Shown: one piece after another, positions 1-8,151 of the stretch
How positions within the stretch are numbered: the stretch's first letter is position 1
How the letters are laid out: the number at the start of each line of letters is the position of its first letter
Assembly (NCBI RefSeq): GCF_014651535.1
Contig: NZ_BMXB01000024.1
Span: forward strand, 1-34,554
Direction: 5' to 3'
Source: Salinimicrobium marinum
GTDB taxonomy: Bacteria > Bacteroidota > Bacteroidia > Flavobacteriales > Flavobacteriaceae
Length of the DNA stretch: 34,554 nucleotides
Notes under the pieces: generated by a model
Told to the model about the DNA's origin: nothing
Databases searched by the model: none
The model's input: only the letters and a program-made list of their open reading frames with translations
Position numbers and translations under genes: made by a program

Positions 1-73
1 TAAAACCCCTATAAACGAGCTTTTTATGAATATAGATTATAGTAATGTCAAAGAACTTGATTATAACCAACTG

Positions 74-658
74 TCACTCAGTCTCTTTTAACTGGACAGT
101 ACTGATAACTTTTCTTAAATTTATCAAAGCATAGCGCATTCTTCCCAAAGCGGTATTGATACTCACACCTGTTCTTTCAGATATTTCCTTGAAACTCATA
201 TCCTTGTAAATACGCATTACCAGTACTTCCAATTGATCTTCGGGAAGTTCTTTGATCAATTCCTTCACATCGGCTTCAATCTGGTCTTTGATGATCTGCT
301 TTTCGGCATTTAAACAAGTATCGCTTAATACTGAAAAAATATTAAAATCACCGCTACTTTCAAATTTTGGCATTCTTTTATTTTTTCTGAAATGGTCGAT
401 CACGAGATTGTGCGAAATACGCATGACCCAGGGAAGAAATTTACCTTCTTCATTATATTTACCACGCTTAAGTGTGCGAATTACCTTAATAAAGGTGTCC
501 TGAAAAATGTCATCTGCGACATCTTTATCAAAGACTTTAGAATAAATAAAACTGTAAATACGCTGTTGGTGGCGGTCAATTAGAACAGATAATGATTGCT
601 CATTTCCATTCATGTAGTTTTTAACAAGACAAGCGTCGGTTAGCTCAACATGTTCCAT
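74..658 (-). CDS. ECF-type RNA polymerase sigma factor
   Basis: This 194-residue protein has the two sigma-70 domains of an extracytoplasmic-function sigma factor. Region 2 lies at about residues 22-92 and contains DDIFQDTFIKV and the WVMRISHN/VIDHFRK stretch for -10 recognition and melting. Region 4 lies at about 135-185 and contains LPEDQLEVLVMR and a helix-turn-helix (SFKEISERTGVSINTALGRM). Regions 1.1 and 3 are absent, as expected for the group. It would redirect RNA polymerase to a regulon that cannot be read from this window. No anti-sigma factor gene is visible beside it, but only 73 bases downstream are included. It is divergent from the uvrA-family gene. The family call is secure; the regulon is unknown. 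Confidence 0.93.
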   Translation of the reverse strand: MEHVELTDACLVKNYMNGNEQSLSVLIDRHQQRIYSFIYSKVFDKDVADDIFQDTFIKVIRTLKRGKYNEEGKFLPWVMRISHNLVIDHFRKNKRMPKFESSGDFNIFSVLSDTCLNAEKQIIKDQIEADVKELIKELPEDQLEVLVMRIYKDMSFKEISERTGVSINTALGRMRYALINLRKVISTVQLKETE

Positions 659-765
659 AAGAGTTACTTTTTAAACAGGTGTTTGGGGAGACCTGGAGGT
701 TATTAGTTATAGTTTAAAAAAGTAACTTTGTATTATAGGCGTTGAGTTTGTGGTTAAATTATGGA

Positions 766-798
766 CAAATATAACAGGAAAAAATTAACCTGCGCAAG
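766..798 (-). promoter_or_regulatory. Candidate promoter for the ECF sigma gene
   Basis: Read on the minus strand, 773-766 is TATATTTG, a match to the Bacteroidota -7 box TAnnTTTG. A TTG lies 22 bases upstream (798-796) at a plausible -33 position. It would give a leader of roughly 100 nt. This is a motif match only. Confidence 0.35.
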
Positions 799-876
799 AA
801 TTAGTTAAATTTTTTAACAAATTAATCCTCAGTACATTAGTTTAGCTCCTCATTCCATATAAAACTTTAGTTTAAG

Positions 877-884
877 TATCTTTG
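877..884 (+). promoter_or_regulatory. -7 promoter box of the uvrA-family gene
   Basis: TATCTTTG is an exact match to the Bacteroidota TAnnTTTG -7 element and ends 16 bases before the ATG at 901. It implies a very short leader. No clear -33 TTG is seen upstream. Confidence 0.55.
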
Positions 885-900
885 CAATTATACCAAAAAT

Positions 901-3693
901 ATGCCCATGACAGTGGATGTTTCCCAAGTAGACCCAAAAGAAAATATTATAATAAAAGGAGCCCGACTCCATAATTTAAAGAATATAAATGCTGTAATCC
1001 CCCGGAATAAACTGGTGGTTCTCACCGGACTTTCAGGTTCTGGTAAATCCTCACTTGCGTTTGACACACTTTATGCCGAAGGACAAAGAAGATATGTCGA
1101 AAGCCTTTCATCCTATGCAAGGCAGTTTCTTGGAAGGCTTAATAAGCCTCAGGTGGATTATATCAAAGGAATTGCACCTGCAATTGCCATTGAGCAAAAG
1201 GTGAATTCCACCAATCCAAGATCTACCGTTGGTACTTCTACGGAAATCTATGATTACCTTAAACTGCTTTTCGCAAGAATTGGAAGAACCTACTCCCCTG
1301 TTTCAGGAAACGAGGTGAAAAAAGATACGGTGAGCGATGTTATTAATTACATCAAAACATTTCCTGAAGGAGAAAAAATGCTTTTGCTTGCTCCCATTCA
1401 CATTGAAGAAGGGAGAACACCCAAAGAAAAAGTAAAAGTTCTACTTCAGCAGGGATACAGCCGAATCAAAATAAAAGATAAAGTAGTACGAATCGATGAA
1501 GCTGTTGCCGAAGATCTTAACCCCAATGAAATGTCACTCGTGGTAGACAGAATTGTTACCAAAGATGATGAAGATTTCTATAACCGGCTAGCAGATGCTG
1601 TGCAAACTGCATTTTTTGAAGGAAAAGGTGAACTTTCTGTGGAAATTCTTTCTGAAAAGAATACGCGACAGTTCAGCAATAAATTTGAGCTGGATGGAAT
1701 GAGTTTTCCTGAGCCTAACGTGCACCTATTCAGTTTTAATAATCCCTATGGGGCCTGTCCGAAATGTGAGGGTTACGGAGATGTTATTGGAATAGATGAG
1801 GAGCTGGTGATACCAAATACATCTCTTTCGGTATATGAGAATGCCATTTTTCCATGGCGGGGTGAAAGCATGAGCTGGTATCGCGACCAATTGGTGAATA
1901 ATTCCCATAAATTTGATTTTCCGATACATAAACCTTATTTCGAACTTACCCAGGGGCAAAAAGATCTCATCTGGAATGGAAATCAGTATTTCGAAGGCTT
2001 GAATCAATTTTTTGCTTTCCTGGAATCCAAGGCTTATAAAATTCAGAACAGAGTAATGCTTTCCCGTTACCGCGGAAAAACAAGATGTTCTGTCTGTAAA
2101 GGAAAAAGACTGCGTCCCGAAGCAAACTATGTGAAAATTGGTGGAGCAACAATTACCGAGCTTGTAGAAACACCTTTGAACAAGGTGAGGGATTTCTTTG
2201 AGCTACTGGAACTAAATACTTACGATGAGCAAATCGCAAAAAGATTGCTTGCTGAAATTAAAAACAGACTGGAATTCCTTTCAAAAGTAGGACTGGATTA
2301 CCTTACGCTCAACCGAAAATCGAATACCCTTTCGGGCGGGGAATCCCAAAGGATCAATCTGGCCACCTCCCTTGGAAGCAGCCTGGTCGGCTCCATGTAT
2401 ATTCTTGATGAACCTTCTATAGGTTTACATCCAAAAGACACGCTAAAACTAATTGATGTACTCAAATCTCTGCGTGACCTGGGCAACACAGTCATTGTTG
2501 TGGAGCATGATGAAGATATCATGAAAGCCGCAGATGAGATCATTGACATAGGCCCCGAGGCAGGGACTTTAGGAGGGGAAGTTGTGGCCACCGGAAATTT
2601 CGAACAAATCCTGGCTTCGGAATCTTTAACTGCAAAGTACCTCAATGGATCTATGGAGATCAAAGTTCCGGAAAACAGGAGAACTGCTAAATATTTTATA
2701 GACATTAAAGGGGCAAGAGAAAACAACCTGAAGAATATTGATGTTCAATTCCCTCTTGGCGTATTTACAGCAGTTACCGGAGTTTCAGGAAGTGGAAAAA
2801 GTACACTAATCAAAAAGATCCTGTACCCCGCAATGCTGAAAGAAATTAGTGGTTATGGCGAAAAGCCGGGCCAATTCAGCAAGATTGAAGGAGACACTAA
2901 AAAAATTTCTACCGTAGAATTCGTAGACCAGAATCCTATAGGCCGATCATCAAGATCAAATCCTGTTACCTATATCAAAGCCTATGATGATATCAGGAAT
3001 CTATTCTCCAATCAAAAGCTATCTGATATTCGCGCGTACAAACCCAAGCATTTTTCTTTTAATGTAGACGGCGGACGTTGTGAAACCTGTAAGGGAGAAG
3101 GAGAAGTCACCATAGAAATGCAATTCATGGCCGATGTCCATTTGATCTGTGAAACCTGTAACGGCAAAAGATTCAAAAAAGAGATTTTGGAAGTAAACTT
3201 CAATGATAAGAATATTGACGACATCCTCAATCTTACCATTGACGATGCCGTACAATTCTTTAAAGAAAGCGGCGAAGACAAGATTACTTCTAAACTGAAA
3301 CCTTTACAGGATGTGGGATTAGGATATGTACAACTAGGTCAAAGCTCCTCTACCCTTTCGGGCGGGGAAGCCCAGCGTATCAAACTCGCCTCCTTCCTGG
3401 TGAAAGGAACTACCAAAGAAAAAGCTTTGTTCATTTTCGATGAACCTACCACCGGACTTCATTTCCACGATATTCAGAAATTATTGAAATCTTTTAATGC
3501 GCTGCTTGCCAAAGGACATTCCGTAATTGTTATTGAACACAATATGGACCTTGTAAAATGTGCAGATCATGTAATTGACCTGGGACTGGAAGGCGGTGAG
3601 AACGGGGGTTATCTTATAGCAGCCGGCACTCCCGAAGAGGTAGCAAAAAACAGAAAGTCATTCACTGCCCCGTTTTTAAAGGAAAAGCTATAA
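901..3693 (+). CDS. uvrA: UvrA-family excinuclease ABC subunit A
   Basis: This 930-residue protein has the tandem ABC-ATPase layout of UvrA, the damage-sensing subunit of nucleotide excision repair. Walker A motifs lie at about residues 43-50 (GLSGSGKS) and 627-635 (GVSGSGKST). ABC signatures LSGGESQR and LSGGEAQR start at about 477 and 819, each followed by a Walker B with DEP. The C-terminal zinc module has Cys727, 730, 750 and 753, and a middle CxxC pair lies at about 396-399. The first zinc module is incomplete: the pair CPKC at about 286-289 is present, but the partner pair about 20 residues earlier reads ELDGMSF without cysteine. This resembles the shorter UvrA variant common in Bacteroidota, which may coexist with a canonical UvrA elsewhere. 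The gene stands alone, divergent from the sigma factor. Confidence 0.93.
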   Translation: MPMTVDVSQVDPKENIIIKGARLHNLKNINAVIPRNKLVVLTGLSGSGKSSLAFDTLYAEGQRRYVESLSSYARQFLGRLNKPQVDYIKGIAPAIAIEQKVNSTNPRSTVGTSTEIYDYLKLLFARIGRTYSPVSGNEVKKDTVSDVINYIKTFPEGEKMLLLAPIHIEEGRTPKEKVKVLLQQGYSRIKIKDKVVRIDEAVAEDLNPNEMSLVVDRIVTKDDEDFYNRLADAVQTAFFEGKGELSVEILSEKNTRQFSNKFELDGMSFPEPNVHLFSFNNPYGACPKCEGYGDVIGIDEELVIPNTSLSVYENAIFPWRGESMSWYRDQLVNNSHKFDFPIHKPYFELTQGQKDLIWNGNQYFEGLNQFFAFLESKAYKIQNRVMLSRYRGKTRCSVCKGKRLRPEANYVKIGGATITELVETPLNKVRDFFELLELNTYDEQIAKRLLAEIKNRLEFLSKVGLDYLTLNRKSNTLSGGESQRINLATSLGSSLVGSMYILDEPSIGLHPKDTLKLIDVLKSLRDLGNTVIVVEHDEDIMKAADEIIDIGPEAGTLGGEVVATGNFEQILASESLTAKYLNGSMEIKVPENRRTAKYFIDIKGARENNLKNIDVQFPLGVFTAVTGVSGSGKSTLIKKILYPAMLKEISGYGEKPGQFSKIEGDTKKISTVEFVDQNPIGRSSRSNPVTYIKAYDDIRNLFSNQKLSDIRAYKPKHFSFNVDGGRCETCKGEGEVTIEMQFMADVHLICETCNGKRFKKEILEVNFNDKNIDDILNLTIDDAVQFFKESGEDKITSKLKPLQDVGLGYVQLGQSSSTLSGGEAQRIKLASFLVKGTTKEKALFIFDEPTTGLHFHDIQKLLKSFNALLAKGHSVIVIEHNMDLVKCADHVIDLGLEGGENGGYLIAAGTPEEVAKNRKSFTAPFLKEKL

Positions 3694-3741
3694 ACTTTAG
3701 TTCCTTAAATTTAACACAGAAAAAGTTACAGAACTAATTTA

Positions 3742-3757
3742 TGGCACAACCTTTGAA
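3742..3757 (+). promoter_or_regulatory. Sigma-54-like -24/-12 promoter, upstream copy
   Basis: TGGCAC, five bases, then TTGAA reproduces the sigma-54 spacing (consensus TGGCAC-N5-TTGCA). The -12 C is replaced by A. A second site with the same design lies at 3907-3922. Transcription would start near 3768 and run into the terminator ending at 3881. This is a motif match without experimental support. Confidence 0.4.
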
Positions 3758-3767
3758 ATAAATAATT

Positions 3768-3886
3768 TGAAATTTAGATGTTTATTTCCTTATGGAATTG
3801 AAAGAGTTCCATAAGAAATATGATAATTTTTTGGTTGGTTAGTTTGGAAACCCCGTAGCGCATTTAATGCCTTCGGGGTTTTCTAA
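3768..3886 (+). ncRNA. Candidate small RNA between uvrA and the Tyr-rich gene
   Basis: The stretch between the upstream sigma-54-like site and a strong terminator contains no convincing reading frame but is structured. A perfect 9-bp stem pairs CTTATGGAA (3789-3797) with TTCCATAAG (3807-3815). It extends by 4 bp past a bulged C through ATTT/AAAT. An unpaired T/G-rich linker follows (3828-3844), then the terminator hairpin at 3848-3881. The layout of promoter, hairpin, single-stranded linker and intrinsic terminator, about 118 nt long, is that of a bacterial small RNA. I do not recognise an Rfam family. It could instead be only the 3' UTR of uvrA. Confidence 0.4.
3848..3881 (+). terminator. 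Intrinsic terminator of the candidate small RNA
   Basis: AAACCCCG at 3848-3855 pairs perfectly with CGGGGTTT at 3874-3881, and T-rich sequence follows. The 3' arm is preceded by CTT, giving CTTCGGGG as in the terminator at 5150-5187. It lies well before the promoter of the next gene, so it ends either uvrA read-through or the small RNA. Confidence 0.75.
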
Positions 3887-3905
3887 TTAAAGCATTTATT
3901 CATTT

Positions 3906-3922
3906 TTGGCACGTACTTTGAA
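3906..3922 (+). promoter_or_regulatory. Sigma-54-like promoter of the Tyr-rich protein gene
   Basis: TTGGCACG-N4-TTGAA matches the sigma-54 consensus TTGGCACG-N4-TTGCA except for A at -12. The predicted start is near 3933, giving a leader of about 42 nt before the ATG at 3975. No TAnnTTTG box with correct spacing is seen, which favours this site as the promoter. Confidence 0.45.
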
Positions 3923-3974
3923 TTAACCTAATCAAACGACTCCAATCGCTTTGTTTAATTTAAAACTCACTATC

Positions 3975-5117
3975 ATGAAAAAATTTTACAGCATACTTTT
4001 TTCTCTATTGGTGATTGGAGGGTCTGCAATGGCAGCACCAAAAATTTCCGAAGAGAACATTAATTACGGGTATGGAGATGCATTCATCTTCGTAGAAGGC
4101 GGCGTTGAATTTGCCGTATATCCTGACGGACAATTTGATTTCTTTTTTAATTCCCAAAGAAACGGATATAATGTTAATGTGGTGACACCACAGGTAAATA
4201 TTAGCTTTAACGCTGGTCACAATTATGATCCTTTTGTGCAGTATGATGACTTTGGCGCAGTGATCCAGATAGAAAATGTGCCCGTTTTCTATGACTATTA
4301 TGGCCGAATCATACAGGCTGGAAATGTTTATGTTTCCTACAACAATTTCGGAAGGATCTCCAGGATCGGAGGATTAAGGTTGCATTATAACCGATACAAT
4401 CAGTACGTGAATTACTCCGGATTTATAAATACTTATAATCCTCACTACGTATATAGACCCTGGCACAACTATTATGTACGTCCACAGGCCCATTATGCCG
4501 TGGTGCACCATAGACCTTACCGGGCATATTATAACCCTACGAGAGTAACTTATAACTATCACGTAAATTATTATCAAACCTATTATAATAATGGGTATCA
4601 ACGCAGTTATTACAGACCCGGGGAAAAAGTAATTTCCTATCATAGAGGTAGCAGGACAACTCAGGTACGGGATACCAGCCCGCAAAGGTTCAATTCAGAT
4701 TATTCGGTAGCCACCAGAATGGACGACAGAAAGGAAACCAGAAGCAACTCCAGTAGTCGGACTAAAAGAACTGCTGTAAATACCAAACAAAGTTCTTCAA
4801 ATACTATGTCTGAAAGCAGAGGAAGAAACAGCAATGTTTCCACCCCGGTAGAACGAAGGAACACCACTATAAGGGATACAAGATCTGTAGCAAAACAGAC
4901 TCCTGCAACCCCTCAAAAAAGACAGGTTACAAGAGATAATTCGAGAAGCACTACAAGAAATTCGGCAGTAAATACTGCAAGAAGTGAAGTAAGAACAAGT
5001 ACTCCTTCCTCCAGAAGCACAGGAAGATCTGCTACCGTGCAGTCTTCAAACAAAGCTTCTGCACCACAAACTACAAGCTCCTCAGGTTCGAGAAGTTCTC
5101 GTGGCAGAGGAAATTAA
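3975..5117 (+). CDS. Secreted Tyr-rich protein with Ser/Arg-rich tail
   Basis: The ATG at 3975 is preferred over one 24 bases upstream because it starts directly at a signal peptide (MKKFYSILF then a hydrophobic run ending SAMA, about residues 1-20). The mature protein has two parts. Residues of about 25-230 are rich in Tyr, Asn and His, with repeated patterns such as YYGR, YNNFGR and YNRYNQY that look like short beta repeats. Residues of about 230-380 are Ser/Thr/Arg-rich, highly basic and probably disordered, ending SRSSRGRGN. No catalytic motif is visible and I do not recognise a named family. Export and cell-envelope location are inferred. It is monocistronic, behind a sigma-54-like site and before its own terminator. 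Confidence 0.85.
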   Translation: MKKFYSILFSLLVIGGSAMAAPKISEENINYGYGDAFIFVEGGVEFAVYPDGQFDFFFNSQRNGYNVNVVTPQVNISFNAGHNYDPFVQYDDFGAVIQIENVPVFYDYYGRIIQAGNVYVSYNNFGRISRIGGLRLHYNRYNQYVNYSGFINTYNPHYVYRPWHNYYVRPQAHYAVVHHRPYRAYYNPTRVTYNYHVNYYQTYYNNGYQRSYYRPGEKVISYHRGSRTTQVRDTSPQRFNSDYSVATRMDDRKETRSNSSSRTKRTAVNTKQSSSNTMSESRGRNSNVSTPVERRNTTIRDTRSVAKQTPATPQKRQVTRDNSRSTTRNSAVNTARSEVRTSTPSSRSTGRSATVQSSNKASAPQTTSSSGSRSSRGRGN

Positions 5118-5149
5118 AATTTCATAATTGGTTTTTGGTTGGTTAGTTG

Positions 5150-5187
5150 GAAAATTCCCCGGATGTGTAAAAGCTTCGGGGATTTTC
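5150..5187 (+). terminator. Terminator of the Tyr-rich protein gene
   Basis: GAAAATTCCCCG (5150-5161) pairs with CGGGGATTTTC (5177-5187) with one bulged T, followed by a T-rich tail. The preceding 17-nt linker at 5132-5148 is identical to the one before the terminator at 3848-3881. On the opposite strand there is no U-tract, so it should act only on the plus strand. Confidence 0.8.
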
Positions 5188-5368
5188 TTTTTTGTTAGTT
5201 AGGGGTTATTTGCCACAGATTTTAACCCGTGGATTGTTTTCAAATATAGCCAGGGCTTTAGCCTTAAATCATAGTTGGTTAATCTTAAATTTTTCTTTGT
5301 ATATCAGGAAATAAATACTTTCGAGACTCAGAAGCCGGGGAAGTTCAGAATGAATGTAAATCCCATAA

Positions 5369-6829
5369 CTACCTCTTTAGCTTCAGGAAATTTTGAATCA
5401 GAAGATTGATATCCTTTGAAAGTTTCAGGTAGAAAATCACCGGAAGATAAAGCACTCCAAGAATTACTGATTTCAGGATAATATTCACCACCGGATGGAA
5501 CGCAAAATCCCAGAAATAAAATACCATGGAAAATACTAGAATTATGATTAATCCGTAGAGGGTTTTGGCTGTAAAAGGATATATTTTAAATTTCTTTCCC
5601 ACAATAAATATTTTGGAAGTATTGTAGGCAGCAAAAGCCAGAAAAGTAGCCAAAGCGGCACCAAAAATTCCAAATTCAGGAATAAATAAAATATTAAGCA
5701 CAAATGCCAAAACGGCAAGAAAGACCCCTATTGCCAGCACCAGCCGGTAATAATCGGAATTAAACAGAATTGCATTGTTATTCCCCAGCAGGTTATCATA
5801 TAATTTCACGCATGAAATGAGCACGACAATCGAAAAACTAATCTGATATTCATCGGGTATTAACTCATACAGCTGCCGGACATTGGTAATGATCAACAAA
5901 AAAATGAATCCACTGATAATCAATAAATTAATCGAACTCTTTTCATAGAGCTCATTGAGGCCTTTCCTGTCTTTATTATTAAGCAAAGTAGCCGTCATAG
6001 GATAGGTGATTTGGTGCATGGCCCGGGAAGGCACGGCAATCACAGAGGCTATATAAACCGCAATTCCGTAGATCGCCACATTCTCAATAGGCAGGAAACG
6101 TTCTATCATCACCTTGTCCAGATCCAGCAACACCATTGCGACCGAACCGGCAATAAGAATAAGAGCTGAATATTTTAAAACAGATGATTTGTTAGCCGGC
6201 AGTTGAAAATTCAGTTTCGGCATATAAAGTTTAAAAGCATATAACTTCATTGCCACCGCTCTAAAAACGAATACCAGGGTCACTCCGTAAATAAAATCTT
6301 CTACAGAAAGCCATTCAAAATATACCGACAACAGCAGCAGTGAAACACAAATCCTGTGAAAAACTTCCTTCATGAAATTTCCAAATACACTTTGATAATT
6401 CACCTTTGACCAGGAAAAGAAAACCTCAAAATATGCAGTGGCCACTGCAATTACAAAAATGAGCCACACATAAGGTTTTACGAGCTCGTTTCCGTTGGAA
6501 AAATAACTCAGGATTAGATCGTAGGTTAAAAAGCCAATAAGACCTAAAACCAGTGCAATGCCCAGCGGCAAAAACAACATGAGGGTTAAGAATTGATCTC
6601 TTTCAGGTTCTGTTTTATAGGCCGAATAGAATTTTACCAGCGTGTTGTGAACTCCAAAAGCCATCAAAGGCCAGATGAGATTGGCTGCCGATAACAGGAA
6701 ACTTACCAGCCCGTAATATTCCTGCTCCAGGAAATTTGTATAGAGGAAAAGGGTATTAATAGCACCAATGCCGAACCCGACGTAGGTAGTGATCAGGTTT
6801 TTTGCTGACTGGTTAATTATTATTCCCAT
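5369..6829 (-). CDS. Oligosaccharide flippase (Wzx/polysaccharide biosynthesis family)
   Basis: This 486-residue protein is almost entirely hydrophobic, with about 12-14 predicted membrane segments. It shows the N-terminal pattern of lipid-linked oligosaccharide flippases (NQSAKNLITTYVGFGIGAINTLFLY) and the size usual for the MATE/MOP superfamily. Such proteins move undecaprenyl-linked glycans across the inner membrane for O-antigen, capsule or exopolysaccharide. It is the last gene of a minus-strand operon after a glycosyltransferase (23-base gap) and a YfhO-like protein, which fits surface glycan assembly. The transported glycan cannot be deduced. No clear terminator is seen downstream. Confidence 0.88.
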   Translation of the reverse strand: MGIIINQSAKNLITTYVGFGIGAINTLFLYTNFLEQEYYGLVSFLLSAANLIWPLMAFGVHNTLVKFYSAYKTEPERDQFLTLMLFLPLGIALVLGLIGFLTYDLILSYFSNGNELVKPYVWLIFVIAVATAYFEVFFSWSKVNYQSVFGNFMKEVFHRICVSLLLLSVYFEWLSVEDFIYGVTLVFVFRAVAMKLYAFKLYMPKLNFQLPANKSSVLKYSALILIAGSVAMVLLDLDKVMIERFLPIENVAIYGIAVYIASVIAVPSRAMHQITYPMTATLLNNKDRKGLNELYEKSSINLLIISGFIFLLIITNVRQLYELIPDEYQISFSIVVLISCVKLYDNLLGNNNAILFNSDYYRLVLAIGVFLAVLAFVLNILFIPEFGIFGAALATFLAFAAYNTSKIFIVGKKFKIYPFTAKTLYGLIIILVFSMVFYFWDFAFHPVVNIILKSVILGVLYLPVIFYLKLSKDINLLIQNFLKLKR

Positions 6830-6852
6830 GGATTTCCCTCTGTTCCCCTGAT

Positions 6853-8127
6853 TTATAAAAGTTTTGCCAGCTCTCCGGTGAGGGCTTTTCGGCTGTATTT
6901 CTGAAGTCCGATAGGGTGCACTGTCAAATTATTTTCCCTAAAAGCTTCGTAGCTTGTAAGAAGATATGTTTTGATTTGCTCCTTTTCGGAATATTCAAAG
7001 AATTTTCCTGTATTTGTTTCGGTAATGATCCTTTTAATATCTGCTCCTGAAGGGCCTACTGCCAAAATAGGCCGCTGACTCACCATATATTCAAAAATCT
7101 TCCCAGGAATGATCCCTTTGGTTTCTTCACTGTCAATTTCGATTAGAAGTAACATCTGGGAACTCCGCTGAAGTTTTAATGCCTGCCTGTGGCTAACATA
7201 CCCGTTTAATTCAAGGTGTTCGCTTAACCCCGCTTTGCGGATTGTTTCAAGTACCTGCTCCCCTACCGATCCTGTTAACCTCAGTTGAAAATCTTCTGAA
7301 AAAGCTGCATTTTCCGCAATTAGTTCAGCCATCGCTTTCCACAGGTTTTGCGGATTCCTTCCTGAAAGCAGGGAACCTATATGGGAAACAGTGAATTTCC
7401 GGTCCATTTCAGGCTTCGGAACAGTTTCCAAATCGTATCCGTTGGTGACCACCGTCACGGGGGTGGTGGTCATTTCCCTGAATTCACTTCGCGTCGTAAA
7501 GCTGGTAGTGATCAAATGATCTGCCTTATGCAGCACTCTTCTCTCCAGCTCCTTATGTTCCAACTGTGAGTTTTCGGTAAGTTTTAGTTTTTCATGATAA
7601 CCAATTGTAGTCCACGGATCCCGAAAATCTGCAATCCATTTGATGTTTAGTTCCTCTTTGAGTCCCAAACCAATTAAATGCATACTGTGCGGAGGCCCGG
7701 TGGTAATAATGGTTTTTATCTCATTATCCTGAAGATATTCTGTCAAAAATTTTATGGAAGGTTTGATCCAGAATTTCCGGGCATCGGGGATAAAAAAATT
7801 CCCCCTGATAAAAAGCATGGCTTTTTCAATCAGATTCTGGTTCTCTTCTTCAGAAATAATCCCTGAACTTATTTGCTGCGTTTCCTTCTTTGAAAAAATT
7901 TTCGCCAGGGAATAAGGTTCAAAAATACGGTTCTTCACTACCTCTACATGTTTGGGAACCTCTTCTTCCAAAGAAGGATCCAAAAGCGGATAGTGCGGAT
8001 TTTCGGGCACGTAAACCACCGGATCAATATTAAAATCCTTTAGGTATTTGGTGAATTTTAACCAACGCTGTACACCGGGACCACCTGCCGGGGGCCAGTA
8101 ATACGTAATAATCAGGACTTTTTCCAT
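6853..8127 (-). CDS. Glycosyltransferase family 4 protein
   Basis: The 424-residue protein has the two-domain GT-B form. The N-terminal acceptor domain contains WPPAGGPGVQRWLKFTKYL near residue 12 and the phrase IADFRDPW near the middle. The C-terminal half carries a nucleotide-sugar site with SHIGSLLSGRNPQNL and a segment around KIFEYMVSQRPILAVGPSG, which resembles the family's conserved E-x7-E region. It should transfer a sugar from an activated donor to a surface glycan at the cytoplasmic face. It lies between the YfhO-like and flippase genes with 23-24-base gaps, so it is almost certainly co-transcribed. Donor and acceptor are not predictable from sequence. Confidence 0.9.
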   Translation of the reverse strand: MEKVLIITYYWPPAGGPGVQRWLKFTKYLKDFNIDPVVYVPENPHYPLLDPSLEEEVPKHVEVVKNRIFEPYSLAKIFSKKETQQISSGIISEEENQNLIEKAMLFIRGNFFIPDARKFWIKPSIKFLTEYLQDNEIKTIITTGPPHSMHLIGLGLKEELNIKWIADFRDPWTTIGYHEKLKLTENSQLEHKELERRVLHKADHLITTSFTTRSEFREMTTTPVTVVTNGYDLETVPKPEMDRKFTVSHIGSLLSGRNPQNLWKAMAELIAENAAFSEDFQLRLTGSVGEQVLETIRKAGLSEHLELNGYVSHRQALKLQRSSQMLLLIEIDSEETKGIIPGKIFEYMVSQRPILAVGPSGADIKRIITETNTGKFFEYSEKEQIKTYLLTSYEAFRENNLTVHPIGLQKYSRKALTGELAKLL

Positions 8128-8151
8128 AGGCCGCCCACAGTTTAGTATAGA

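Noticed and set aside
3012-3281. Minus-strand frames inside uvrA
   Set aside because: They are shadows of the conserved UvrA coding sequence; the translated sequences have no recognisable motif.
3789-3815. Hairpin CTTATGGAA/TTCCATAAG considered as the terminator of uvrA
   Set aside because: It is AT-rich and followed by AAATATGATAA rather than a U tract, so it is a better fit for an internal arm of the candidate small RNA.
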